Shown here: in pieces, positions 7,530 through 12,770 of the stretch
Position numbering within the stretch: the first letter of the stretch is position 1
Layout: each line of letters begins with the position of its first letter
NCBI GenBank assembly: GCA_048615375.1
Contig: JBMCLJ010000038.1
Location: forward strand, 1-12,770
DNA: 12,770 nucleotides
From: JBMCLJ01 sp048615375
GTDB taxonomy: Bacteria > Patescibacteriota > Dojkabacteria > JAOAGR01
Reading direction: 5' to 3'
The notes under the pieces: model-generated
Told to the model about the DNA's origin: nothing
The model's input: only the letters and a program-made list of their open reading frames with translations
Database searches by the model: none
Position numbers and translations under genes: made by a program

Positions 7530-9332
7530 GTGCGCAATCAGACAGACACAACAAAGAACAAGGCAGTATACCTTTTAATAACTTTTGGTTTAGTACTGAT
7601 ATTATTGTTTAATCTTACTAACCTGCAGCTTGTTCAGGGTAGTAAATATTTCTTTGAATCTAAGAATTCTCACTCTACAAGCACAGTAACGCGGGCAGCA
7701 CGAGGAATTATTTATGACAGGAATGGTGTTAAGCTGGTTGAAAACAAACCGATTTATAATGTGTTTATATACCGGTATGCCGTTTCGGAAGAAAAACGTC
7801 AGCTATCAATTGATAACCTATCGAAACTATTCAAAAAAGATGTCAGAGAGATATATACTCAAGAACTTGAAAAAATAAAATCGGTTGAGAATATCACTGA
7901 AGTAAAAATTTTCAGTCAGCAGGAGTATAATCCGTATATTTTCCAGATAGAAGCAAATCCCGAGAATTATCCTGCAGTGTATATTGAAAAAACAACAATT
8001 CGGAAGTATTTATATCCAGAGCTTATGTCGCATATAATCGGGTATACAGGTGAGATTACCCTGGAGAATTATGAAACTGGAAGGTATGATTATGGAGATA
8101 CCATTGGTAAATTTGGAATCGAACAAGGCTATGATGAATTGTTGCGTGGTAAGAATGGGCGGGAACGGGTATACAGGTATTTATCTGAAGGTAAAAAGGT
8201 GTCGAGTATTGTCCAGCAAAAGGAAAATGGCAAAGATATTAGCTTGACTATTGATGTAAAGGTACAGAAAGAACTGTATGAGGTTATACAAGAAGCCCAG
8301 AAGCTCAAAAAACTTGAGGAAGCAGTGTCATTTGCCGTAGTTGTGGAAGATGTAAGATCAGGAGAAATTCTGGGCATGGCAAACTATCCAAATTTTGATG
8401 CCAATCTCTTCGCGAGAGGAATCAGTAATAAGGAGTATCAATTGTACCTCGAGAACCCAGGAAAGCCATTGACGAATAAAGCGATACAGTACGCACAGGC
8501 ACCTGGGTCAACACTTAAGACATTAACGGATATTGTTGCACTCCAGGAAGGCGCTGTAGACGAACAAACCACGTTTTATACAGGGGGTGCCTACGAGTAT
8601 GGAGGAGTTGTATTTCAGGACGCAAACAGAGTTAATCATGGAGAAGTTGATCTCGTACGTGGACTGTGTGTATCAAGTAACATTTCCCATCTTAAAACTG
8701 CTCTTGCTTTAGATGAGCAGAGTAACGGTCAGGCAGCTGAGTTGATCCAACGTCGCTTCTCAAAAATAGGTCTGGATGCTGTTTCCAGTTTAAATCTTGG
8801 ATCCGAAGCTGTAGGGTACTATCCAACTCCTGAAGGTCAGGATCGTAAAGGAAGGGCGTGGCGACGGGGAGATTTGCTGAACGCTTCCTTCGGACAGGGG
8901 GATGTACTTGTTACTCCTCTGGGAGCTGCAAAGTTAGCAGCAACACTTGGAAGTAAAGGTAGAGTTATTGAGCAGTCGATCGTAAAAAAAGAAAGAATGT
9001 CGGATCATAGTAATGAAGAGATTGGGATTGCTGACAGGCATTTTAACATGATTAACGAAGGTATGATGTGTTCGACTGAAAGGAATAATGCTGTTACTGA
9101 CTATGATCTTGAAGAATATCCAATGTTCAGTAGTAAGACTGGAACGGCACAGACTGGGCAGTTCGTGGACGAGAAGGAACTTATTCACGGATGGGAAATA
9201 TCATACGCTCCATCAGATAACCCGCGCATAGCAATGAGCGTTTTCATTGAAAATGGACAGTCTGGTTATTATGCAGGGTACGTTTCAAGAGAGTTCTACA
9301 AGTTCTGGTTTGATACCTACCAAAGTCAATAA
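7530..9332 (+). CDS. Class B penicillin-binding protein (PBP2/FtsI-type transpeptidase)
   Basis: A peptidoglycan DD-transpeptidase of 600 aa from this start. A short cytoplasmic tail is followed by one membrane segment (about residues 12-32). The dimerisation domain carries RGIIYDRNG (58-66), which is diagnostic for class B PBPs, and the C-terminal transpeptidase domain has all three active-site motifs: STLK (327-330, acylated Ser), SSN (382-384) and KTGTA (536-540). It cross-links cell-wall peptides outside the membrane, so this organism makes peptidoglycan. The gene could belong to elongation (PBP2) or division (FtsI); the sequence alone does not decide. Start choice: the GTG at 7530 follows the SppA stop by 16 bases and has TACACT six bases upstream. 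A longer frame opens with GTG at 7461, overlaps SppA by 53 bases and would add 23 residues without family features. Confidence 0.93.
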   Translation: MRNQTDTTKNKAVYLLITFGLVLILLFNLTNLQLVQGSKYFFESKNSHSTSTVTRAARGIIYDRNGVKLVENKPIYNVFIYRYAVSEEKRQLSIDNLSKLFKKDVREIYTQELEKIKSVENITEVKIFSQQEYNPYIFQIEANPENYPAVYIEKTTIRKYLYPELMSHIIGYTGEITLENYETGRYDYGDTIGKFGIEQGYDELLRGKNGRERVYRYLSEGKKVSSIVQQKENGKDISLTIDVKVQKELYEVIQEAQKLKKLEEAVSFAVVVEDVRSGEILGMANYPNFDANLFARGISNKEYQLYLENPGKPLTNKAIQYAQAPGSTLKTLTDIVALQEGAVDEQTTFYTGGAYEYGGVVFQDANRVNHGEVDLVRGLCVSSNISHLKTALALDEQSNGQAAELIQRRFSKIGLDAVSSLNLGSEAVGYYPTPEGQDRKGRAWRRGDLLNASFGQGDVLVTPLGAAKLAATLGSKGRVIEQSIVKKERMSDHSNEEIGIADRHFNMINEGMMCSTERNNAVTDYDLEEYPMFSSKTGTAQTGQFVDEKELIHGWEISYAPSDNPRIAMSVFIENGQSGYYAGYVSREFYKFWFDTYQSQ

Positions 9333-9372
9333 ATGTATAAATAACCTTACACCAAGGCGATCTTGCCGATGC

Positions 9373-9400
9373 TTTACATTCCTGACGCTTTTGCTACACT
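9373..9400 (+). promoter_or_regulatory. Promoter of a small intergenic transcript
   Basis: TTTACA (9373-9378), a 16-base spacer, then TACACT (9395-9400) with TGC directly before it (9392-9394). This combines a -35 and an extended -10 and is the best-formed promoter in the window. Transcription would begin near 9407, with no large gene downstream on this strand before the hairpin at 9619. Confidence 0.6.
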
Positions 9401-9528
9401 GAGAGTTAGGCAGAAACTGAATCAGAAGAAATGTAGACTTGTCCATAAGAAACTGTTCTTTTTTTAAAAAATAATATTTTAAGCTATCCGCTTTTTATTT
9501 AAGTTTAATTCAAGAAAGGAGATTTCTC

Positions 9529-9573
9529 ATGGTAGGAATAAGTACGGTGAAGGTATCTGTAAACCCTAACTAA
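9529..9573 (+). CDS. Micro-ORF of 14 codons with strong Shine-Dalgarno
   Basis: ATG at 9529 to TAA at 9573 encodes MVGISTVKVSVNPN. It is preceded by AAAGGAG at good spacing, the strongest ribosome-binding site in the window, where most large genes lack one. The peptide has no recognised family. A 13-base stretch inside it (9544-9556) recurs with two mismatches after the stop (9575-9587). It may be a regulatory or leader peptide, or a tiny protein. Because no co-directional gene follows before the terminator, it is not an obvious attenuator of a downstream gene. Confidence 0.35.
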   Translation: MVGISTVKVSVNPN

Positions 9574-9617
9574 AACGGTAAAAGTATAACTTCTAATCGG
9601 TTTGTCGGTCTAGGTCT

Positions 9618-9650
9618 GAGAGGCACGTTCTGTCTGCGTGCCTCTTACTT
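9618..9650 (+). terminator. Rho-independent terminator-like hairpin
   Basis: AGAGGCACG (9619-9627) pairs perfectly with CGTGCCTCT (9637-9645), with a G-T wobble beyond it and a nine-base loop. A T-rich tail (TTACTTTCATT) follows on the plus strand. On the minus strand no T-tract follows, so it serves rightward transcripts: the small RNA, and the PBP gene if read-through occurs. Confidence 0.65.
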
Positions 9651-9653
9651 TCA

Positions 9654-10619
9654 TTATTGAAGTTTATCTACCCGCTTCCCACATTGTTCCAGAAAGCTTT
9701 TCGCGTATCCGCCATAGTGATCAAGACTGTACACAATCCTCTGAATACCTGTTCTTGCAATTGCTTTAGCGCAGGTTGGGCAGGGGAGCAAAGGAATATA
9801 TAATGTTGAGTGTTCAAGATCGATTCCCTTGTTGAGAGCCTGGGTTATGCAGTCAATTTCTGCGTGTACGGTATCCTGGTTGTTTAAGTCGTTCATCGCC
9901 AGATAGTGTTTTTTTTCTCTTTGGGATCCGTTGTGCATAGCATATGTCTCAAAGGGCAAAATACGATTCCACCCATATACTAGTACCTTGCCATGACGGG
10001 CAATCACTGCTCCAGTCTGCCAGGTATTATCAAAAGAATATTGGGAAACTATCCCGGCAAGGTTTAGCAAATCGCTATCCGTTGAGTACATGAGATTTGT
10101 TTCTACAGGAACTTTTTCCTTAATCCTTTGGCTTATGTTTTTTGCATATGCCAGTGCTTCATCCTCTGAATGGAAGGGGGAAATTAATTTATAAGGAATA
10201 CTCTTTCTTTTTATAACCGCATATTCGGGTCTGCGTTGAAATACAATTTTCCATGAACCATTAATAAAGAGAATACGTGAAACAGGAACTGTCTGTAGTA
10301 CTTCCTTCAAATCCTGTTGTCTGTATTCTATGACGTTCCAGTTATGTGGTAACCGTTCTTTATACATTTCTAGTTTCTTGAGGACAGCAACAAGGTGTTC
10401 TTTCGCGAGTGATTTAAACTGACTCTGACCTTCAAACCCTTCTATATACTTTTCCTTATGCACCCCCCATAAGATATTTCCTTTATAGATATATTTCTTG
10501 AAAATCTTTGCAATACGTGTAGGGCTTATTTCCCTGGATCCGGCAACGAATATAGGTTGCACGGTAGCATATTCGTGTAATTGTTTCTCGGAATTCCCGT
10601 TCCAATCAAATACCTTCAT
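9654..10619 (-). CDS. dCMP/cytidine deaminase-family protein with extra N-terminal domain
   Basis: A 321-aa protein. The C-terminal half (about 178-321) is a zinc-dependent deaminase of the dCMP deaminase family: TGAVIARHGKVLVYGWN (202-218), HAE (252-254, zinc His and catalytic Glu) and PCPTC (279-283, zinc Cys pair), ending in IVYSLDHYGGY. The expected reaction is deamination of dCMP or a related cytosine compound, giving the uracil form for dTTP synthesis. Typical dCMP deaminases are about 150-180 aa. Here the first 175 or so residues form a separate alpha/beta-looking region with IFVAGSRE (23-30) and NILWG (48-52), which I cannot assign. The start overlaps the HIT gene stop as ATGA, so translation is probably coupled and the functions may be linked. 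The HNGSQREK segment (229-236) before HAE looks like a family insert. Function of the deaminase half is fairly sure, substrate unproven. Confidence 0.88.
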   Translation of the reverse strand: MKVFDWNGNSEKQLHEYATVQPIFVAGSREISPTRIAKIFKKYIYKGNILWGVHKEKYIEGFEGQSQFKSLAKEHLVAVLKKLEMYKERLPHNWNVIEYRQQDLKEVLQTVPVSRILFINGSWKIVFQRRPEYAVIKRKSIPYKLISPFHSEDEALAYAKNISQRIKEKVPVETNLMYSTDSDLLNLAGIVSQYSFDNTWQTGAVIARHGKVLVYGWNRILPFETYAMHNGSQREKKHYLAMNDLNNQDTVHAEIDCITQALNKGIDLEHSTLYIPLLPCPTCAKAIARTGIQRIVYSLDHYGGYAKSFLEQCGKRVDKLQ

Positions 10620-11206
10620 GAGTTATATTTCTTTTCAAATTTACGAAGAAGGCTCTGTAGCTCCTCTTTCTCCTTGCGGTACAACGAGATATTCTCCAGT
10701 GGGGTATTCTTCAGGACGCGATAGTTCCAGTTGCATAGATCCGGAGCATCAAACGGAATGAACTGTACGTGCAGATGGTCAGATACGGTCATCTGAGATT
10801 TTTCCCCACCTTCTCTGATTAATGTCCACATGCCCTTGTGGCCATGTGTCTGACGTATTAACTTTTTAGCAATATAATTAAATTTTCGAATAGTATCCCA
10901 TTCTTTCTGTGTCAGCTCCTTTGGTGATTGAATATGCCTTCTTGGAATAGCCATCAGTTGACCATCAATATATGGATATAAATTAATGGTCAACACTATT
11001 CCATTTTCTTCATGAAGAATGTATTTTTCTTTTAAGTCGCAAAATACACACTTTCCGGTGTTTTGCCAGATAGTACTATACCGACCAGAGGTACGAGCCT
11101 CCTTCATATGTTCTTGATTCATAGGTTTGTGCATTATGCCATGTTGAGGTGTGAGGATAAATGTTGTATATAAAATACTATTATGATATTCTTTCTTGGC
11201 TTGCAT
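10616..11206 (-). CDS. HIT-superfamily protein with HxHxQ motif
   Basis: A 196-aa histidine-triad superfamily protein, likely acting on nucleotide phosphoanhydride or phosphoester bonds. It has a zinc-type CVFC (53-56), the strand NLYPYIDGQLMAIPRRH (75-91) typical of HIT folds, and the active-site motif HLHVQ (144-148). The last position of the triad is Gln rather than His, as in the GalT and Ap4A-phosphorylase branches, so a nucleotidyl-transfer or phosphorolysis reaction is more likely than plain hydrolysis. This is inference from the motif. Residues 1-40 precede the conserved core. The ATG at 11206 has AGGAG five bases upstream; an internal Met at residue 25 is a weaker choice. The gene is followed by the deaminase with a 4-base overlap and is divergent, across 30 bases, from the small membrane protein gene. 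Confidence 0.9.
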   Translation of the reverse strand: MQAKKEYHNSILYTTFILTPQHGIMHKPMNQEHMKEARTSGRYSTIWQNTGKCVFCDLKEKYILHEENGIVLTINLYPYIDGQLMAIPRRHIQSPKELTQKEWDTIRKFNYIAKKLIRQTHGHKGMWTLIREGGEKSQMTVSDHLHVQFIPFDAPDLCNWNYRVLKNTPLENISLYRKEKEELQSLLRKFEKKYNS

Positions 11207-11211
11207 ATTGG

Positions 11212-11216
11212 CTCCT
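11212..11216 (-). promoter_or_regulatory. Shine-Dalgarno of the HIT gene
   Basis: AGGAG on the minus strand, five bases before the ATG at 11206. It supports that start over the internal Met at residue 25. It is one of only two clear Shine-Dalgarno sequences in the window. Confidence 0.5.
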
Positions 11217-11222
11217 ATTGTA
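11217..11222 (-). promoter_or_regulatory. Possible -10 box of the HIT/deaminase pair
   Basis: TACAAT on the minus strand lies ten bases before the HIT ATG. If used, transcription would begin near 11210 and exclude the AGGAG at 11212-11216, so either this box or the Shine-Dalgarno is accidental. The upstream -35 is not convincing. Confidence 0.35.
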
Positions 11223-11236
11223 AAAATTCATAAGAA

Positions 11237-11581
11237 ATGAATAAAAAAACTAAAATAATCATCGCTGTCATTGCCGTACCGGCAGTGCTTTTAATTATCT
11301 GTGCTGTATCAGCATATACATTTGTAATTCCACCATCAGCAGAAAAAGCTTGTGACGCGCTCATTGAACTTGCTCGTGAAGATGTAAAAAAAGCATCTGG
11401 CGAAGAAAGTGCTAATGAAATGTCTGCTGAAGATCTTATTGGTTTTACTCGTGAGGAGTGTATCGAAGCAGAAATCATCAGAGGAGAGATCTACGGTTTC
11501 CTTAGCGTCAAACAGGACAGAGACTGTATTATTAACTCTGAGACTCTTGAAGAGGCAGTAAAATGCGCTGAAGAAGAATAA
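11237..11581 (+). CDS. Small membrane-anchored protein with four external cysteines
   Basis: A 114-aa protein of no recognised family. A lysine-bearing N-terminus (MNKKTK) leads into one hydrophobic segment (about 7-31), so it is probably anchored with its C-terminus outside the membrane, or secreted. The remaining 80 residues are acidic and helical-looking, with cysteines at 39, 75, 97 and 110 that could form two disulfides; C22 lies in the membrane segment. No lipobox is present, because the residue before C22 is Ile. The gene is short but plausible: biased amino-acid composition, a classical transmembrane start, and a strong terminator 30 bases after its stop. No Shine-Dalgarno is visible. 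It is divergent from the HIT gene with only 30 bases between start codons, so the promoters must overlap. Confidence 0.75.
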   Translation: MNKKTKIIIAVIAVPAVLLIICAVSAYTFVIPPSAEKACDALIELAREDVKKASGEESANEMSAEDLIGFTREECIEAEIIRGEIYGFLSVKQDRDCIINSETLEEAVKCAEEE

Positions 11582-11610
11582 AGATACGTAGTATTCAATT
11601 TTACTGAATA

Positions 11611-11643
11611 GATCCCAACCTGGTACAAAAGGTTGGGATTTTT
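11611..11643 (+). terminator. Rho-independent terminator of the small membrane protein gene
   Basis: ATCCCAACC (11612-11620) pairs perfectly with GGTTGGGAT (11631-11639), with a ten-base loop and a run of five T on the plus strand. A G-T pair extends the stem by one. The minus strand lacks a T-tract after the stem, so it ends rightward transcription. Confidence 0.85.
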
Positions 11644-11679
11644 AACAGACGTATGTTGGAGAAAGTGTATGGTCTGTTA
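11643..11679. repeat. Eight-base inverted repeat at the DUF2298 gene end
   Basis: TAACAGAC (11643-11650) is the exact reverse complement of GTCTGTTA (11672-11679), with a 21-base spacer. The right arm contains the stop codon of the leftward membrane protein gene. On the minus strand the stem is followed by A residues, not T, so it is not a standard terminator and may be chance. Confidence 0.3.
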
Positions 11680-12770
11680 GTAAATCGCGAATATCTTTGA
11701 CTCACCTGATGCAAAAACCTCAGTACCTAGTTCATCGAATTTTGCTTCGTTGACTTCATAGTCTTTTCTCTCAAGATTGCCAATATACACATATTTAATG
11801 TTGTATTTGGCAAGCAACTGATTAGTCATCTCGTAATTGTCTGATTCGTACATTGTTTTTATATCTTCCTTAATACCACGAGTATGATTGCTCCAATGAG
11901 AGGTGTAAGGCACACCATTTTTCTTATCCTTCCAGTCGACAGTTTTCTGAGGATCTTTTTTACTTTTCGGGTATTTGAAACGCCATTGCCAGTGATGGGT
12001 TTCCCAGTTAAGGGGATTTCCCATTCCGGTATTAACACTAATTCTGCCGTAGTAGGTGTAGGCACCTCCAGGCGCTTCAAGAACCACTATGCGCTCTTTT
12101 TGATTCTCATTAAGCCATTGTACTACTGCGTAATCATCTGGTTCGCGTTTTTCCATATAGTCTGTGCCATCAAGGGTAAATGTAGCAAACTCCTTGTCCA
12201 TATTCCAGGGAAGGTGAGGATCATATGCATGCTTGAATGAATAAAATACATAGGGGAACGAAATTGTACCAATGATTCCAACCAGTACTACGATCCCGAT
12301 ATCCGCCATAATTCCTGCCCAGGGATGAGAAATTTTGCCAACTTGTTTCCAGGCAAGACCCAGCAATGCTCCCGTTGCGAGTCCAAGTAGTATCCATGCA
12401 TGATATCCGAATTTAAACACTGTATTCGCACGGAAATACTGGGGGCTGGTGAAATGGAACATATCAGCGAAGAAAAATGTTTCAGTAAATATAATTAACC
12501 CGATGCCGGTTGCAAGTAGAAACAGTATGAAAGTCACAGCACGACCAGTGGTGCCTATTTTGCATTTAGAAAGAAAATAAATTACTGCCAGGCTGATACT
12601 GGACGCGACGATAAAAATAGCCCAGATTCCTGCAAGAAAGTTAAAAGTCGAAGGGTAGTAGTATTCATTTACAGGACCAACAACTAGCGTATCCTTCACC
12701 TTGTCGTAGATACCAGCATCTTCTTTAATTAATTCATTTTCTTCCGGGTTAAAATAGGCAACTTCGTTGG
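11677..12770 (-). CDS. DUF2298 (YYY) membrane protein, C-terminal part
   Basis: The frame is open through the right edge, so only the last 364 or so residues are seen and the true start lies outside. Four hydrophobic segments are visible, beginning near STFNFLAGIWAIF, VTFILFLLATG, WILLGLATGALLG and GIVVLVGIIGTIS. Between the second and third is the family hallmark FRANTVFKFGYHAW (YYY proteins: an RxNTVFKFYYQxW-like motif). The soluble C-terminal region has APGGAYTYYGRIS, the ETHHWQWR segment, an RGIKEDIKTMYES segment, and YNIKYVYIGNLER near the end, all typical of DUF2298 proteins in Chloroflexi, archaea and CPR. The role is unknown; the architecture resembles membrane glycosyltransferases of the GT-C type, so involvement in surface polysaccharide is conceivable. 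It converges on the small membrane protein gene. A GTG at 12699 would be an internal codon. Confidence 0.9.
   Translation of the reverse strand, partial: NEVAYFNPEENELIKEDAGIYDKVKDTLVVGPVNEYYYPSTFNFLAGIWAIFIVASSISLAVIYFLSKCKIGTTGRAVTFILFLLATGIGLIIFTETFFFADMFHFTSPQYFRANTVFKFGYHAWILLGLATGALLGLAWKQVGKISHPWAGIMADIGIVVLVGIIGTISFPYVFYSFKHAYDPHLPWNMDKEFATFTLDGTDYMEKREPDDYAVVQWLNENQKERIVVLEAPGGAYTYYGRISVNTGMGNPLNWETHHWQWRFKYPKSKKDPQKTVDWKDKKNGVPYTSHWSNHTRGIKEDIKTMYESDNYEMTNQLLAKYNIKYVYIGNLERKDYEVNEAKFDELGTEVFASGESKIFAIY

Larger units (their letters stand above)
9407..9650 (+). ncRNA. Putative small transcript with micro-ORF and terminator
   Basis: This is the only stretch over 300 bases without a large gene (9333-9653). 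It contains a promoter ending at 9400, an AT-rich middle (about 9447-9515), a Shine-Dalgarno plus 14-codon ORF (9515-9573), and a terminator hairpin (9619-9645). Together they suggest an RNA of about 240 bases. Possible internal pairing includes AGTTAGG (9404-9410) with CCTAACT (9565-9571), and AGAAA with TTTCT around the Shine-Dalgarno (9513-9527). I do not recognise tmRNA, RNase P, 6S or SRP RNA in it. A weak AAGAA/TTCTT hairpin with a T-run (9447-9465) might instead end the PBP transcript. The exact ends are predictions. Confidence 0.4.

Noticed and set aside
9359..9367. GGCGATCTTGCC-like hairpin after the PBP gene as a terminator
   Set aside because: The stem is only about three pairs and no T-tract follows.
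9407..9650. tmRNA, RNase P RNA, 6S RNA or SRP RNA
   Set aside because: There is no tRNA-like end, tag ending in Ala-Ala, long interrupted hairpin or SRP tetraloop region, and the length fits none well.
10616..10618. UGA as a sense codon (SR1/Gracilibacteria code)
   Set aside because: UGA ends the HIT gene exactly where the deaminase ATG overlaps, and no conserved gene in the window has an internal UGA.
10498..10761. Plus-strand open frame across the HIT/deaminase junction
   Set aside because: It is a shadow of two well-supported minus-strand genes and has no start signal or recognisable product.
11285..11305. Lipoprotein signal at C22 of the small membrane protein
   Set aside because: The residue before the Cys is Ile, not Gly/Ala/Ser, so the lipobox does not fit. 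A plain membrane anchor is simpler.
1..12770. CRISPR array, tRNA or rRNA genes
   Set aside because: I saw no regularly spaced repeats, cloverleaf with T-arm GTTCRA, or rRNA-like conserved blocks on either strand.

Overview
The window looks like a chromosomal segment of a Candidate Phyla Radiation (Patescibacteria) bacterium. The evidence is an archaeal-type AMP phosphorylase next to a ribose-1,5-bisphosphate isomerase (the AMP/RuBisCO salvage route known from archaea and several CPR lineages), a CPR-style two-domain cytidylate deaminase, a DUF2298 ('YYY') membrane protein, tightly packed genes and moderately low GC. UGA acts as a stop (it ends the HIT gene), and no conserved gene needs UGA read as glycine. 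This argues against the recoded SR1 and Gracilibacteria groups. Dojkabacteria (WS6) or a related group is plausible, but this is inference: there is no rRNA or marker gene to settle it.

Layout. Positions 1-2580 (+) hold DNA polymerase I. Its 3' end overlaps, tail to tail, a leftward unit (6063 to 2570, -) made of a protein-kinase-fold protein, AMP phosphorylase and ribose-1,5-bisphosphate isomerase. A divergent control region (6064-6367) holds two extended -10 promoters, two inverted repeats and a fragment resembling the N-terminal helix-turn-helix of IS30-family transposases. To the right (6368-9332, +) lie an SppA-type signal peptide peptidase and a class B penicillin-binding protein. Positions 9333-9653 contain no large gene but hold a promoter, a 14-codon micro-ORF with a strong Shine-Dalgarno and a terminator hairpin, which together look like a stand-alone small transcript. 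A leftward pair (11206 to 9654, -) follows: a HIT-superfamily protein and a dCMP-deaminase-like protein overlapping by ATGA. Divergent from it is a small membrane-anchored, cysteine-containing protein (11237-11581, +) with a clear terminator. The C-terminal part of a DUF2298 membrane protein (-) runs off the right edge.

How the genes work together. The phosphorylase and isomerase would convert AMP to ribulose-1,5-bisphosphate for a RuBisCO encoded elsewhere. SppA, PBP and DUF2298 are envelope functions. The HIT/deaminase pair points to nucleotide metabolism.

The most notable signals are: (i) -10 boxes 5-6 nt before start codons (polA, PBP and the HTH fragment), which suggests leaderless mRNAs; (ii) the small transcript at about 9407-9650; (iii) an unassigned N-terminal domain on the deaminase; and (iv) a kinase-fold protein lacking the catalytic Asp beside the AMP pathway genes.
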